A DNA stretch of 64,000 bases. It comes from Enterobacter sichuanensis (GTDB lineage: Bacteria > Pseudomonadota > Gammaproteobacteria > Enterobacterales > Enterobacteriaceae). The DNA lies in NCBI RefSeq assembly GCF_002939185.1, contig NZ_POVL01000002.1:146465-210464 (forward strand). The letters run 5' to 3'. The notes beneath the pieces were generated by a model. That model did not search any database. It was not told where the DNA came from and saw nothing but the letters and a program-made list of their open reading frames with translations. Positions 31,110-44,322 of this stretch are shown here, piece by piece; the first letter of the stretch is position 1; every line of letters starts with the position of its first letter. The translations under genes were made by a program, and so were the position numbers.

Positions 31110-32750
31110 TTAACGAATGTTGATAATTGCATCAAAGAGCGTACTGGCAGTCTGTAACACCTGGGCATTGGCCAGGTAATACTGCTGATAACGCTGCAAA
31201 TTGCCATACTCTTCGTCGAGGTTTACCCCAGAGATGGTCTGCTGCTGCTTGATTAACTGGGTTTCCACATTGGCTTTCGTCTGGCTGCTCACCTTCAGTG
31301 AAGCCGTCGTGCTACCTACGGTACTGACGAGAGAGGCATACGCATCGTTGAAGGTTTTGTTGCCACCGACCACTTTGCCGTTTTGCAGATCAAGCATTTT
31401 TTGGCCATTACGGTTGTCGCTCTCACCGCCATTCTGCACCGCAGCCATGGCCAGTTTGGACTCGTCGCTGATGGCCAGATCCATGTTCATAATGACGTTG
31501 GCAACAGGCTTCACGGTAAAGCTGTCTTTGGTGTTTGCCGTGCCGCTCACATTGACCTTAAGTCCATCAAACGCCAGATTACCGCTGGCGTCCGGGCTCA
31601 TCGTAAAGCTGGTTTTGTCTGATGTACGGGTGACCGTCCAGTCAGTGCCATTAAACTGCAGGGTATAATCTGTCGCCTGGACTTGTTTACTGTCCGTCAC
31701 AGACGCCGTGACAACGGCGGAACCGCCGTTTTTGCTATTGGACAGCACCGCCGGAGAACCGAAGTCGAACAGCTTGCCGCCAGCATCACCGTTAGCATCA
31801 AAACCGGCTTCATGCTGGGTGTTCATCGCATCGGCAAAGGCCAGCGCCATCTGGTTCAGACTGTTACGGGCTTTATCCAGATCTTCCGCACGGAAGGTCA
31901 GTAAACCGCCTAAAGAGCCGTTGGTGATAAACTTTTCCGGGATCTCAATGTTCCCGGCCACGTCATCGACATAGGCGATGGTGGTACGCGCCGGATCGGC
32001 GCTGGACTTCACGGCCGCCAGCTGGCTCGCTTTGCTCCCCTGCACCAGGGTATACCCGTTGCCGAGAGAGATATTAAACGTACCGCTATCCTGTACGGAA
32101 ACTTCCACACCCACGATTTTGTTGAGCTCAGTCACGAGCTGGTCGCGCTGGTCAAGCAGGTCGTTAGGGGACGCGCCCGCGCCTACGCCGGTCAGACGAG
32201 AAATCTGATCGTTCAGATTGGCAATCTGTGCTGCGTAGTTGTTGATCTGTGAAACGCTGCTCGAGATGGCGGTATTTACCTGCGCATCCTGGTCGCGGAG
32301 ATACTGATCGTTGGTTTTGAACTGATTCACCAGACCACCCGCTTTACCCAGCACCGTCTGACGTGCCGCCGGGTCTTCCGCGTTGCTCACCAGTGTTTGC
32401 AGGCTCTTGAAGAAGTCCTGCAACGTGGTGGAGAGCGAGTTGGTCGTATCGGAGAGCACATCGTCGATTTTTGACATCTGCTGATAGCGCGTCGTCAGCC
32501 CGCTGCTTTGCGTCTGTGCGGCGCGCAGCTGGTTGGTAATGAAAGCGTCATACTCACGCTGGACACCGGAGACATAAACCCCGTTACCCACCCAGCCACC
32601 GCCGGTCAGCGTGCTGTTAGATGCGCCCAGCACCGTGGTCTGGCGGGTATAGCCGGCCACGTTATAGCTTGAAATATTATTACTGACGGTATTGAGTGCC
32701 GCCTGTGCAGCACTGAGGCCACTCATGGCGCTGTTAATCAAACTGGACAT
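31110..32750 (-). CDS. flgK: Flagellar hook-filament junction protein FlgK (HAP1)
   Basis: First junction protein on the hook. The 546-residue protein starts SSLINSAMSGLSAAQAALNT with the rod/hook motif NNISSYNVAGYTRQ, and ends YLANAQVLQTASTLFDAIIN. ATG at 32750 matches the E. coli start; nine extra upstream codons are not conserved. The central domain (about 330-450) differs most from E. coli. A sigma-28 promoter lies just upstream, so flgKL can be transcribed late as well as with the early operon. Confidence 0.96.
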   Translation of the reverse strand: MSSLINSAMSGLSAAQAALNTVSNNISSYNVAGYTRQTTVLGASNSTLTGGGWVGNGVYVSGVQREYDAFITNQLRAAQTQSSGLTTRYQQMSKIDDVLSDTTNSLSTTLQDFFKSLQTLVSNAEDPAARQTVLGKAGGLVNQFKTNDQYLRDQDAQVNTAISSSVSQINNYAAQIANLNDQISRLTGVGAGASPNDLLDQRDQLVTELNKIVGVEVSVQDSGTFNISLGNGYTLVQGSKASQLAAVKSSADPARTTIAYVDDVAGNIEIPEKFITNGSLGGLLTFRAEDLDKARNSLNQMALAFADAMNTQHEAGFDANGDAGGKLFDFGSPAVLSNSKNGGSAVVTASVTDSKQVQATDYTLQFNGTDWTVTRTSDKTSFTMSPDASGNLAFDGLKVNVSGTANTKDSFTVKPVANVIMNMDLAISDESKLAMAAVQNGGESDNRNGQKMLDLQNGKVVGGNKTFNDAYASLVSTVGSTTASLKVSSQTKANVETQLIKQQQTISGVNLDEEYGNLQRYQQYYLANAQVLQTASTLFDAIINIR

Positions 32751-32792
32751 GGGGGTTCCTTTTATACGTTCAGACACAAGTCCTGATGAAGG

Positions 32793-32819
32793 TTATCGGC
32801 AACCTCCACCGGGACTTGA
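32793..32819 (-). promoter_or_regulatory. Sigma-28 (FliA) promoter of flgKL
   Basis: The minus strand has TCAAGTCC - 11 bp - GCCGATAA, matching TAAAGTTT-N11-GCCGATAA with a perfect -10. It starts 43 bp upstream of flgK and overlaps the flgJ 3' region. Confidence 0.85.
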
Positions 32820-32825
32820 GAACTT

Positions 32826-33779
32826 TCAGAACAGATTTTCAATATCTGTGCTATAGGCTTTGCTGACCTTCTCGCCCATGGATTTCAGCTGCTGGATCAT
32901 GCTGGTGAGCTTACGGGCATAGTTCGGATCGGTCGCGTAGCCGGCGTTTTGTAAGGCCTGCGCCCCCTGCTCCGCCGTCGCCGCCTGCGTCACAGCGGTA
33001 TAGCGCGGATTTCGGCTCAGCAGCCCCACGTAATCGGACAAGGCTTCCAGATACGAGCTGTAGACGCGGAATTTTGCTTTGACCTTCACCGCGGCGCCGT
33101 TCTCGTATTCGGTAGTCGTGATCTCCGTTGTCGGCCCCTTCCAGCTGGCGGTGGCTTTGACACCAAAGATGTTGAAGCTTGGGTCGCCGTTTTCCTTACG
33201 GATCTGGCGCTGCCCCCAGCCCGACTCCAGCGCAGCCTGAGCCAGAATCAGGTGATGCGGCACGCCGCTCTGTTCACTGGCAAGACGCGCAGGCAGCGAA
33301 AGCTGCGCCAGGAAATCTTTGCTGTCACCGGAGAGCGGCTCATCATTACTGCTCGTGGCTTTGGGTATGGCCTTGCGCACCATTTGCGTCAGGGCCTGGT
33401 TCTGATAGCTGGTCACCGTTTGCAGGTCGAACTTCATCGGCACCTGCTGCGGCTGCTCCTCAGGCTGAATGCCCTGCGCGGCTTCGGTCTGTTTCACAAT
33501 CATGTCAGCCAGACCGAGGCCTTTACCGGCGGTCATCTGCTGCGCAATCTGCTGGTCATACATGCTGGTGTACAGACGCGTTGAATCACTGCTGAACATC
33601 CCGTCTTTCGGCAGGGTTTCACGCATGCTTTTCAGCATCATCTGGACAAACATCCCTTCCACCTGGCGGGCGACCGGGCGGATATTCGCCGCCGGGTCTT
33701 TTCCTGCTTTGGTTTTCAGTTCGTTAAGCGACTGGGCATCCCAGGCGGCACTGGTCAACAGTTTGCTATCGGTCAGCAT
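32826..33779 (-). CDS. flgJ: Flagellar rod-cap protein and muramidase FlgJ
   Basis: Bifunctional: the N-terminal half (to about 150) caps the growing rod. The C-terminal half is a glucosaminidase-type domain (GH73) with the catalytic Glu in LAQAALESGWGQRQI that opens peptidoglycan. The 317-residue protein starts where flgI stops (TGATG overlap), so translation is coupled. The 75-bp gap after it holds the flgK sigma-28 promoter. Confidence 0.96.
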   Translation of the reverse strand: MLTDSKLLTSAAWDAQSLNELKTKAGKDPAANIRPVARQVEGMFVQMMLKSMRETLPKDGMFSSDSTRLYTSMYDQQIAQQMTAGKGLGLADMIVKQTEAAQGIQPEEQPQQVPMKFDLQTVTSYQNQALTQMVRKAIPKATSSNDEPLSGDSKDFLAQLSLPARLASEQSGVPHHLILAQAALESGWGQRQIRKENGDPSFNIFGVKATASWKGPTTEITTTEYENGAAVKVKAKFRVYSSYLEALSDYVGLLSRNPRYTAVTQAATAEQGAQALQNAGYATDPNYARKLTSMIQQLKSMGEKVSKAYSTDIENLF

Positions 33780-34876
33780 CAGATGATTTCCAGTTTGGCG
33801 CGCAGGCAGCCCGCGCTTTGCATGGATTGCAGAATGGACATCAGATCCATCGGCGTTGCCCCCAGGGCGTTCAGGGCGCGTACCACGCTGTTCAGGTTGG
33901 CGCTGGAGCGAACGCTCTGCAGCGATCCACCGCTCTGACGCATATCAATCTGCGTTTGCGGTGTTACCACCGTCTGACCACCGCCAAATGGCGTATCAGG
34001 CTGGCTGACGTTTGCCGAGCGGTTGACCGTCACAGAGAGGTTACCCTGGGCAACGGCGCAACTGTCCAGCGACACTTCCCGGTTCATCACCACCGAGCCC
34101 GTACGGGAGTTGATGATCACCTTCGCATCCTGTACCGGAACGTTGACTTCCATATTCTGGATATCGGCCAGCATGCGCACCTGGTTGCTGTTGCCCGTAG
34201 AGGTACGGATCTGCACGGTACGCGCATCGAGAGCCGTTGCATTGCCGTAACCGCGGTTGCGGTTAATGGTATCGGCAATTTGCTGCGCCATCGTGAAGTC
34301 TTCATTATTAAGCTGCAGGTTGATGGTGTTGCCCGAGCCAAACTGGGTAGGCAATTCACGCTCAATGATCGCACCGTTGGTGATACGCCCACCGTTCAGC
34401 TGGTTCACCTGCACGCTGCTTCCCCCTGCGGATGCCCCTGCACCGCCGACGAGAATATTGCCCTGCGCGAGCGCATAGACCTGGCTGTCAACACCCTTCA
34501 ACGGGGTCATCAGCAGCGTACCACCGCGCAGGCTTTTGGCGTTACCCATGGAGGAGACGACCACGTCAATGGTCTGCCCCTGACGCGCAAACGCCGGGTA
34601 GGAGGCGGTGACCATCACCGCGGCCACGTTTTTCAGCTGCATGTTGGTTCCCGCCGGCACGGTAATGCCGAGCTGGGAAAGCATATTGTTCAGGCTTTGG
34701 GTGGTGAATGGCGTCTGGGTTGTCTGGTCACCGGTACCATCCAGACCGACCACCAGGCCATAGCCAATCAGCGAGTTTTCGCGCACGCCCTGGACACTGG
34801 TGAGATCGCGAATACGGTCAGCCTGGGCAAACGTAGCCACCAGCGCCAGCGCCACGGCGAAGATCGATTTAAACAT
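33779..34876 (-). CDS. flgI: Flagellar P-ring protein FlgI
   Basis: Forms the periplasmic P ring around the rod. The 365-residue protein has a signal peptide cleaved near TFAQA-D and the conserved [19 protein letters not shown]. The C-terminus [19 protein letters not shown] completes the family. The stop overlaps the flgJ start by one base. Length equals the E. coli protein. Confidence 0.97.
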   Translation of the reverse strand: MFKSIFAVALALVATFAQADRIRDLTSVQGVRENSLIGYGLVVGLDGTGDQTTQTPFTTQSLNNMLSQLGITVPAGTNMQLKNVAAVMVTASYPAFARQGQTIDVVVSSMGNAKSLRGGTLLMTPLKGVDSQVYALAQGNILVGGAGASAGGSSVQVNQLNGGRITNGAIIERELPTQFGSGNTINLQLNNEDFTMAQQIADTINRNRGYGNATALDARTVQIRTSTGNSNQVRMLADIQNMEVNVPVQDAKVIINSRTGSVVMNREVSLDSCAVAQGNLSVTVNRSANVSQPDTPFGGGQTVVTPQTQIDMRQSGGSLQSVRSSANLNSVVRALNALGATPMDLMSILQSMQSAGCLRAKLEII

Positions 34877-34888
34877 GGGTCACCTCGC

Positions 34889-35587
34889 TTACATTGGCGA
34901 TAAGTTAAGGAAGAAGCGCTGCAGCCAACCCATATTTTGCGCTTCATTGATATAGCCGTTACCGACGTACTCAATGCGCGCATCGGCCACCTGAGTGGAC
35001 GGAACGGTGTTGCTGCCGCTGATGGTGCGAGGGTTAACCACGCCTGAGAAACGAATGAATTCAGTGCCCTGGTTAATGGCAATCTGTTTTTCACCCACAA
35101 CGTGTAAGTTGCCGTTAACCAGCACCTGGTCAACCGTGACCGTCAGCGTGCCGCTGAAGGTGTTGCTGGCGTTCGCGCCACCTTTACCGTTAAAGGTATT
35201 GCCGCCAGAGGCATCGACATCTGCTCGCGCGTTGCCGAACAGTCCCTGCAGGTAGCGTGGGACAGTATCGAAGCCAAAATTGGTTTTGCCATCGCGGCTG
35301 GCATTCGCCGACGAGCTCTTGCTCGCGCTGACGTTTTCCTGCAGCACAATGGTCAGGGTATCGCCGACGTTACGCGGGCGGCGATCTTCAAACAGCGGCT
35401 GATAACCGTAATTAATCGGCTGCGCGGTCTGGAAAATAGAGCCGTTGACAACTGGCGCGGGGCCAGGAACGGGTTGGGCAGTCGTCGCACCCTGGACCAA
35501 TGGTTTAGACGGGATCCAGGCACATCCGCTAAGGGAGACGGCCAGAACAGTCAGAATCGGATAACGAAACGCCGCGTTTTTTTGCAT
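34889..35587 (-). CDS. flgH: Flagellar L-ring lipoprotein FlgH
   Basis: Forms the outer-membrane L ring. The 232-residue protein has a lipoprotein signal with lipobox LSGC (Cys near 22) and the conserved [20 protein letters not shown]. The C-terminus is [21 protein letters not shown] at 35587, preceded by AAGG, matches E. coli MQKNAA; ATG at 35596 would add three residues. It lies 12 bp before flgI. Confidence 0.95.
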   Translation of the reverse strand: MQKNAAFRYPILTVLAVSLSGCAWIPSKPLVQGATTAQPVPGPAPVVNGSIFQTAQPINYGYQPLFEDRRPRNVGDTLTIVLQENVSASKSSSANASRDGKTNFGFDTVPRYLQGLFGNARADVDASGGNTFNGKGGANASNTFSGTLTVTVDQVLVNGNLHVVGEKQIAINQGTEFIRFSGVVNPRTISGSNTVPSTQVADARIEYVGNGYINEAQNMGWLQRFFLNLSPM

Positions 35588-35644
35588 TGCCTTCATCTTC
35601 GAAAACAGGGAGCCGGTGCGGCGTTTACCGCACCGGGCTACACC

Positions 35645-37194
<1,550 letters not shown>

Positions 37195-37214
37195 TGCGCT
37201 TTCCTGTTAGCCGC

Positions 37215-38465
37215 TTAACGCAGGTTAACCAGCGTGTTGAGGATCTGATCCTGGGTTTTGATGGTCTGCGCGTTCGACTGATAGTTACGCTGCGCGACAA
37301 TCATGTTCACCAGTTCTTTACTCATATCCACGTTGGATGCTTCCAGCGCGCCGTTGGTCAGCTTGCCGAAGTTACCGGTGCCCGCCGTACCCAGCAGCGC
37401 CACACCGGAGGACTGGGTAGCCGACCAGACGTTATCGCCTTCAGATTTCAGACCTTCGTTGTTGGCGAAGTTAGCCAGCACGATCTGACCCAGAACCTGA
37501 GTCTGTTCGTTGGAGTAGTTACCGACCACGGTGCCATCGTCGTTGATCTGATAGCTCACCAGGTCACCCGGCTTGTAGCCGTTCTGATTGGTTGCCACCA
37601 CGCTGTTGGCGCCGGTGTTCTGCTGCATGGAGTTCTGGAAACTCAGGGAGAAGGTCGCCGCCGTCGCCCCGCCGACAGAGCCGGTGGTGATGTTAATGGC
37701 CGGCGTGGCATTTGGCGTGGCGCTCAGTACACCCGCAGCGTTGTAGTTGTAAACGCCCGCCAGGTTACCGTTCGCATCGAAGTTCATCTGCGCCGCTTTC
37801 GTCGCGGTAGAACCCGCTACGCTGCCGTCCTGCGTGTAAAGATCCCATTTGTTGTTGGCTGTCTTCACGTAGTAGACATACATGTTATGGGCGTTACCCT
37901 GGCTGTCGAAGACGGTCACGGTCCCTTTTTTGTTATAGGTATCCGGGTTGGTCGCATCGAACGGGGCAGTTTGCACAGGATCGGTGGAGTTGAGGTTGAT
38001 CTGCTGTGAGGCGGTGGTGGTGGCTTTCGCCGACATCAGCGTATTCGGAATGGTGATAGCCTGAGGGTTCGCACCTGTCTGAATCGTCGGTGGGGTACCC
38101 GCTGCCGGGTAGCCTGTCACCTGCATGCCCTGCATGTTGACCAGCGTACGGTTTTCGTCCAGCTTGAACTGACCGTTACGGCTGTAGAACACCGAACCGT
38201 TGGAATCAACCATACGGAAGAAACCGTTTTGGCTGATAGCAACGTCCAGACCACGACCGGTGTTGGTGGTGGTACCGTCGGTAAAGTCCTGAGTGATGCC
38301 CGCCACTTTAACGCCCAGGCCTACTTTAGAACCGGCAAACATATCTGCAAAGGAAGCAGAACCGGATTTAAAACCATAGGTCGCGGAGTTGGCGATGTTG
38401 TTGCCAATGACATCCAGGTTGGTGGCCGCAGCATTCAGGCCGCTGACCGCTTGAGAAAAGGCCAT
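37215..38465 (-). CDS. flgE: Flagellar hook protein FlgE
   Basis: The hook subunit. The 416-residue protein begins AFSQAVSGLNAAATNLDVIG with NNIANSATYGFKSGSASFAD and ends VNMIVAQRNYQSNAQTIKTQ. The variable middle (about 140-300) is Ala/Thr/Asn rich and makes it some 14 residues longer than the E. coli protein. It follows flgD by 26 bp. Confidence 0.96.
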   Translation of the reverse strand: MAFSQAVSGLNAAATNLDVIGNNIANSATYGFKSGSASFADMFAGSKVGLGVKVAGITQDFTDGTTTNTGRGLDVAISQNGFFRMVDSNGSVFYSRNGQFKLDENRTLVNMQGMQVTGYPAAGTPPTIQTGANPQAITIPNTLMSAKATTTASQQINLNSTDPVQTAPFDATNPDTYNKKGTVTVFDSQGNAHNMYVYYVKTANNKWDLYTQDGSVAGSTATKAAQMNFDANGNLAGVYNYNAAGVLSATPNATPAINITTGSVGGATAATFSLSFQNSMQQNTGANSVVATNQNGYKPGDLVSYQINDDGTVVGNYSNEQTQVLGQIVLANFANNEGLKSEGDNVWSATQSSGVALLGTAGTGNFGKLTNGALEASNVDMSKELVNMIVAQRNYQSNAQTIKTQDQILNTLVNLR

Positions 38466-38491
38466 GACTTACTCCTGATAAGTGTTAAGGC

Positions 38492-39202
38492 TTAGATAAT
38501 CTGCCGAACTTCGTCGAGTGTGGTGGTACCAGAGGTACCCAAATCCAGTTTGTTGCCGTCGCTCCCCTTAATCACGCCCTGGACCAGCGCGAACTGCAGC
38601 GGCTGCGCCACCAGCTGGGTTGTCCCTTTGCTGGCGCTGATTGCCACTTTGTAGGAACCGTTTGGCGCTTTGGTGCCGTCGGTGAGGGTGCCATCCCAGG
38701 TAAAGGTGTGAACGCCCGCCTTCAGTTCACCAATGTCGATGGTGCGAACCACGGCACCGGTTGCGTCGGTGATCGTCGCGGTCACCTTGTCAGCCGGCTG
38801 CTGCAGCTCAACGCCAAACGGCGTGGTCGTCGTTGTGGCATTGCCATCTGTGGTGCTGGTGCCCGCCAGAATCGTGGTTCCCGGGATCATCACCCCATGA
38901 CCAATCAGGCTTGCCGCCTGCAGAGACTGGGCGCTGTTAATCTGTCCGGAGACGGAACCAAGGGTGGTGTTGAGTTTCTCAATGCCGCTCACGGTACTGA
39001 TCTGCGCAAGCTGCGTGGTCAGTTCGTTGTTCTGCATTGGGTTAGTGGGATCCTGGTTCTTCAGCTGAGCCACCAGCAGCGTCAGAAAGCTGCCCTGAAG
39101 ATCGGCGGCGTTACTCCCCGTCAGGGAGTTAGAACCTGTCGAACTTTTGGTGTTACTGACACCCGAGTTCGTAGGATCATTCACATTTACGGCGATGGAC
39201 AT
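38492..39202 (-). CDS. flgD: Flagellar hook-cap protein FlgD
   Basis: Caps the growing hook and guides FlgE assembly. The 236-residue protein has a Ser/Asn-rich N-terminus, the conserved SFLTLLVAQLKNQDPTNPMQ and a C-terminal domain with GVHTFTWDGTLTDGT. It lies 11 bp after flgC. Confidence 0.96.
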   Translation of the reverse strand: MSIAVNVNDPTNSGVSNTKSSTGSNSLTGSNAADLQGSFLTLLVAQLKNQDPTNPMQNNELTTQLAQISTVSGIEKLNTTLGSVSGQINSAQSLQAASLIGHGVMIPGTTILAGTSTTDGNATTTTTPFGVELQQPADKVTATITDATGAVVRTIDIGELKAGVHTFTWDGTLTDGTKAPNGSYKVAISASKGTTQLVAQPLQFALVQGVIKGSDGNKLDLGTSGTTTLDEVRQII

Positions 39203-39213
39203 GCATGTCTCCT

Positions 39214-39618
39214 TTACTGGCCGAGAGTGAGTGTTTTGAGCATCATGCTCTTCACGGTATTAAGCACTTCGACGTTGGCCTGGTAGCTACGGGAAGCCGA
39301 CATGGAGTTCACCATCTCACCCACCACATCCACGTTGGGCATTTTCACGTATCCGTTGGCATCCGCGAGCGGGTTACCTGGCTCATATACCAGCCTGTCC
39401 GGGGCCTGGCTCTCGACCACATCAGCAACCTTCACGCCGCCCGTCGCCGCGCCTGGCGCAGCATCGACCTGAAAGACAACCTGTTTGGCACGATAAGGTT
39501 GTCCGTCAGGTCCGGTTACGCTGTCCGCATTCGCCAGGTTACTGGCGGCCACGTTCAGACGTTTGGACTGAGCGGTTAACGCCGAGCCGGCGATATCAAA
39601 AATATTCAGCAACGCCAT
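39214..39618 (-). CDS. flgC: Proximal rod protein FlgC
   Basis: The 134-residue rod subunit has [20 protein letters not shown] at the N-terminus, [20 protein letters not shown], and a C-terminal helix [24 protein letters not shown] ([16 protein letters not shown]). It follows flgB by 3 bp. Length equals E. coli FlgC. Confidence 0.96.
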   Translation of the reverse strand: MALLNIFDIAGSALTAQSKRLNVAASNLANADSVTGPDGQPYRAKQVVFQVDAAPGAATGGVKVADVVESQAPDRLVYEPGNPLADANGYVKMPNVDVVGEMVNSMSASRSYQANVEVLNTVKSMMLKTLTLGQ

Positions 39619-39621
39619 CTA

Positions 39622-40038
39622 TCAGTTACCCCCCTGCAGGACGTTCATCATGCCTTTGATTTGTCCGCCGAGTACGGTCAGGCCCGTCTGGTATTTCAGG
39701 CTGTTATCGGCAAACTGCGTGCGCTCCCGGTCCATATCCACGGTGTTACCGTCGAGTGAAGGCTGATCGGGGATGCGATAAAGTAAATCGGTCGTTGGCG
39801 CGGTCATCGCCTGAGCAGGAATATGGCGAGAGGAAGTCATGGCGAGTGCAACACCCGTTCCTTCGGCACGTCCACGCTCCATCACCTTTTTGAGTTCACT
39901 GGAAAAATCAATATCGCGCGCCTGATACCCCGGGGTATCGGCGTTAGCGATGTTGGCGGCTAAAATCTCCTGCCGCTGGGCGCGTAAATTGAGCGCTTCC
40001 TGCTGAAAACGTAACGCGGCGTCGAGTTTATCGAGCAT
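39622..40038 (-). CDS. flgB: Proximal rod protein FlgB
   Basis: First gene of the flgBCDEFGHIJKL operon. The 138-residue rod subunit has [20 protein letters not shown] and a C-terminal [20 protein letters not shown]. Expression should depend on FlhDC, whose box lies 68 bp upstream between flgB and flgA. Length equals E. coli FlgB. Confidence 0.96.
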   Translation of the reverse strand: MLDKLDAALRFQQEALNLRAQRQEILAANIANADTPGYQARDIDFSSELKKVMERGRAEGTGVALAMTSSRHIPAQAMTAPTTDLLYRIPDQPSLDGNTVDMDRERTQFADNSLKYQTGLTVLGGQIKGMMNVLQGGN

Positions 40039-40105
40039 GTCTCCTCCGCTGATGGCAAAATTTCAGTTCACAGCTTAAATCTCACCCGGTCTCCCCTATC
40101 GACGG

Positions 40106-40131
40106 AATAAGCGCAAAATGCGTCGCTATTT
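40106..40131. promoter_or_regulatory. FlhDC box between flgB and flgA
   Basis: AATAAGCG - 10 bp - CGCTATTT forms inverted half-sites with the spacing of FlhD4C2 targets. In E. coli one such box activates the divergent class 2 flgA and flgB promoters. Confidence 0.75.
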
Positions 40132-40195
40132 ATTCCGTTGATGCAAAACCACTGCAGGTAGAATTTGTTCAACTCTGGAAACGGTGGAACTGACG

Positions 40196-40855
40196 ATGCA
40201 AACGCTAAAACGTGGTCTGGTGGCGACTCTCTTGCTCTTAAGCCCCCTGGTGCAGGCTGACGGTCTGCAGGATCGGCTCACGGCTTTTTTTGCGGAAAAA
40301 CTGGCAGGCTTTAGTGATGACGTCACCGTCAGCGTGCGCACGCCACCGAATCTGTACCCGACGTGTGACCAGCCGTCATTCAGCGTGGTGGGGTTCACAA
40401 AGCTGTGGGGAAATGTGAACGTACTGGCACGTTGCGCCAACGAAAAACGCTATTTACAGGTTGCAGTTCAGGCGACGGGCAATTATGTTGTTGCCGCCGT
40501 GCCCATTGCGCGCGGCAGCGTACTGCAAACAAACAGCGTGACGCTGAAACGTGGCCGTCTCGATCAACTGCCACCACGAACCATGCTGGATATTAACCAG
40601 GCACAGGACGCCGTCAGCCTGCGCGACGTCGCCCCGGGTCAGCCGATACAGATCTCGATGCTGCGTCAGGCATGGCGGGTCAAAGCCGGTCAACAGGTCA
40701 TGGTCGTGGCCAACGGAGATGGCTTTCGTATCAACAGTGAAGGGAAAGCGTTGAACAATGCCGCGGTAGCGCAAAACGCCCGCGTCAGAATGTCCTCAGG
40801 CCAGGTGGTTAGCGGAACCGTCGATTCTGATGGGAATATTCTGATTAACCTATAA
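40196..40855 (+). CDS. flgA: P-ring assembly chaperone FlgA
   Basis: A periplasmic chaperone for FlgI. The 219-residue protein has a signal peptide cleaved near PLVQA-D and a C-terminal SAF-like domain with NYVVAAVPIARG, VSLRDVAPGQPIQ and AQNARVRMSSGQVVSG. ATG at 40196, preceded by GGTGGA, matches E. coli; GTG at 40184 is unlikely. The N-terminal third is the most diverged part. It is divergent from flgB under the FlhDC box. Confidence 0.95.
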   Translation: MQTLKRGLVATLLLLSPLVQADGLQDRLTAFFAEKLAGFSDDVTVSVRTPPNLYPTCDQPSFSVVGFTKLWGNVNVLARCANEKRYLQVAVQATGNYVVAAVPIARGSVLQTNSVTLKRGRLDQLPPRTMLDINQAQDAVSLRDVAPGQPIQISMLRQAWRVKAGQQVMVVANGDGFRINSEGKALNNAAVAQNARVRMSSGQVVSGTVDSDGNILINL

Positions 40856-40861
40856 TCTTTT

Positions 40862-40888
40862 TAAAGATTTCGCTGCGCGTGCCGATAA
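40862..40888 (+). promoter_or_regulatory. Sigma-28 (FliA) promoter of flgMN
   Basis: TAAAGATT - 11 bp - GCCGATAA is a near-perfect class 3 flagellar promoter, 60 bp upstream of flgM. Confidence 0.9.
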
Positions 40889-40948
40889 ATATTCAACTAA
40901 TGATGATGTCAGGCGCAAACGCCGCGAACCCTCGATGAGGACAACACT

Positions 40949-41242
40949 ATGAGCATTGATCGTACATCAGCCCTGAAGCCGGTAAGCGCTGTACAACCTC
41001 GCGAAACGAATGACGCGTCCCCTCAGAAAACGCGTCTGGAAAAACCGTCAACCTCCAACAGCACCAGCGTAACCCTGAGCGATGCGCAGGCAAAACTGAT
41101 GCAGCCAGGCAGCAACGACATCAATATGGAACGTGTTGAAGCGCTGAAAACGGCTATTCGTAACGGTGAACTGAAAATGGACACCAGCAAAATCGCTGAT
41201 GCCCTGATTCAGGAAGCACAGAGTTTCTTACAGAGTAACTAA
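40949..41242 (+). CDS. flgM: Anti-sigma-28 factor FlgM
   Basis: Binds FliA until the hook is complete, then is exported. The 97-residue protein starts [19 protein letters not shown], is unstructured in the N-terminal half, and carries the FliA-binding helices in the C-terminal half ([32 protein letters not shown]). It has its own sigma-28 promoter, giving feedback, and is 4 bp from flgN. Confidence 0.96.
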   Translation: MSIDRTSALKPVSAVQPRETNDASPQKTRLEKPSTSNSTSVTLSDAQAKLMQPGSNDINMERVEALKTAIRNGELKMDTSKIADALIQEAQSFLQSN

Positions 41243-41246
41243 CCGT

Positions 41247-41672
41247 ATGAGTCGACTGTCAGAAATACTGGATCAAATGACGGTTGTCCTGAACGACCTG
41301 AAAACGGTAATGGACGCTGAGCAACAGCATCTCTCTTCCGGTCACATCAACGGCAGCGCGTTGCAGCGTATTACTGAAGATAAAAGTTCGCTTCTGGCGA
41401 CGCTGGATTATCTGGAGCAACAACGCCGCGCTGAGCAAGATCCTAAGCGCAGCGCCAATGACGATATTGTTGAGCGCTGGCAGACCATTACAGAAAAAAC
41501 CCAGCATCTGCGCGATCTTAATCAGCATAACGGCTGGCTGCTGGAAGGTCAGATTGAGCGTAACCAGCAGGCGCTTGAGGTGCTGAAACCGCATAAAGAG
41601 ACCGGATTGTACGGTGCGGATGGTCAGACGGCGACGGCGCGTATTGCGGGTGTTAAAAAGATTTCGATTTGA
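41247..41672 (+). CDS. flgN: Flagellar export chaperone FlgN
   Basis: Chaperone for the junction proteins FlgK and FlgL. The 141-residue helical protein begins MSRLSEILDQMTVVLNDLKT and has LNQHNGWLLEGQIERNQQAL in the C-terminal helix. It is cotranscribed with flgM and closed by a terminator. Confidence 0.95.
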   Translation: MSRLSEILDQMTVVLNDLKTVMDAEQQHLSSGHINGSALQRITEDKSSLLATLDYLEQQRRAEQDPKRSANDDIVERWQTITEKTQHLRDLNQHNGWLLEGQIERNQQALEVLKPHKETGLYGADGQTATARIAGVKKISI

Positions 41673-41696
41673 AGCATAAGCGACAAATCATGCAAT

Positions 41697-41726
41697 GGGG
41701 AGCACCCTAAGGTGAACTCCCCTTTT
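41697..41726 (+). terminator. flgMN terminator
   Basis: Outer stem GGGGAG / CTCCCC with inner stem CACC-CTAA-GGTG, followed by TTTT. It lies between the convergent flgN and murJ. Confidence 0.85.
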
Positions 41727-41731
41727 GGCGT

Positions 41732-43351
<1,620 letters not shown>

Positions 43352-43396
43352 CTAACCGGATTTCAACGAATTACTATCCGCAGATGTTACCGCGAG

Positions 43397-44320
43397 TTAT
43401 TCACTCATGGCTTCGCGCCACAGCCGTTCCACAATGCGCTGCGCCATAATGGCCTGTTCGCCGGAGGTTTCAGGAACCGTCTGATTTTGCACGCAGTTGA
43501 TAAAGTGGCGGGCACAACCGGCGAAACCGCGCTGCTCAAGGGTACTCTGCCAGCCCGGGACCGGCTGCATCACCACGCCGCTGCCCTTCTCTTCCCGCCA
43601 TTCGCGCATGTCGGTAACGTCGTACAGTGCGCCGTCGGTGACGGCCTGAACGCTCTCGCGCTGGCTGCCCGCACGACGGTGCATGCTGGTCGTTATCTGC
43701 AGATGCTCAATCGCGAAATGATGTTCGGCATAGACCATCTCACCCTGTTCGTTCGTCAGGAGCGTCCCGCTTTGCAGTTGCGCCTGGCTACCGGCGAGCC
43801 ACAGCGCCGTGTCCACCACGTGCAGATAGTCATCCAGCAGCGTAAAGCGCAAATCGTTTGGCCCAATGCTGTCGGTGCGGTGTTTATCCATGCGCAGCGA
43901 AGCGAAGCTGCCGGACTGCGCCTTTAATTGCTGGTAAAGCGGGGCGAAACGGCGGTTGAAACCGACCATCAGCGTCAGGTTTTTACGCGCCGCCAGCTCA
44001 ATCAGCCGTTCGGCGTCCTGTACATTTTCAGCGAGCGGTTTATCCACACAGACGTGGACGCCTGCATTAAGGAGCTCACTCACGACCTGATAATGGGTCG
44101 CCGTTGAGGTGTGAACAAAGACCGCATCGCACTCGCGGGCCAGATCCAAAAGAGAGTTGGCATACGGCATGCGCCAGGTTTCGCAGATACGTTCTGCCTT
44201 TTCCCGGCTGGGTGACCACGCCCCTTGCAGAGTCCAGTCCGTCGCCGCACCCAATACCGGAAGCCAGGCCTTTTGCGCGATGCCGCCCAGCCCCACCACG
44301 CCTATACGTAATTTTTTCAC
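43397..44320 (-). CDS. yceM: Gfo/Idh/MocA-family oxidoreductase YceM (MviM)
   Basis: A predicted NAD(P)-dependent dehydrogenase of unknown substrate. The 307-residue protein has the Rossmann motif GVVGLGGIAQKAW near the N-terminus and the family cofactor-site motif CVDKPLAENVQDAERL with the conserved Lys-Pro near 95. A C-terminal beta domain follows. It lies 2 bp after yceH and 129 bp, with a REP unit, before murJ. Confidence 0.93.
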   Translation of the reverse strand: MKKLRIGVVGLGGIAQKAWLPVLGAATDWTLQGAWSPSREKAERICETWRMPYANSLLDLARECDAVFVHTSTATHYQVVSELLNAGVHVCVDKPLAENVQDAERLIELAARKNLTLMVGFNRRFAPLYQQLKAQSGSFASLRMDKHRTDSIGPNDLRFTLLDDYLHVVDTALWLAGSQAQLQSGTLLTNEQGEMVYAEHHFAIEHLQITTSMHRRAGSQRESVQAVTDGALYDVTDMREWREEKGSGVVMQPVPGWQSTLEQRGFAGCARHFINCVQNQTVPETSGEQAIMAQRIVERLWREAMSE

Positions 44321-44322
44321 TA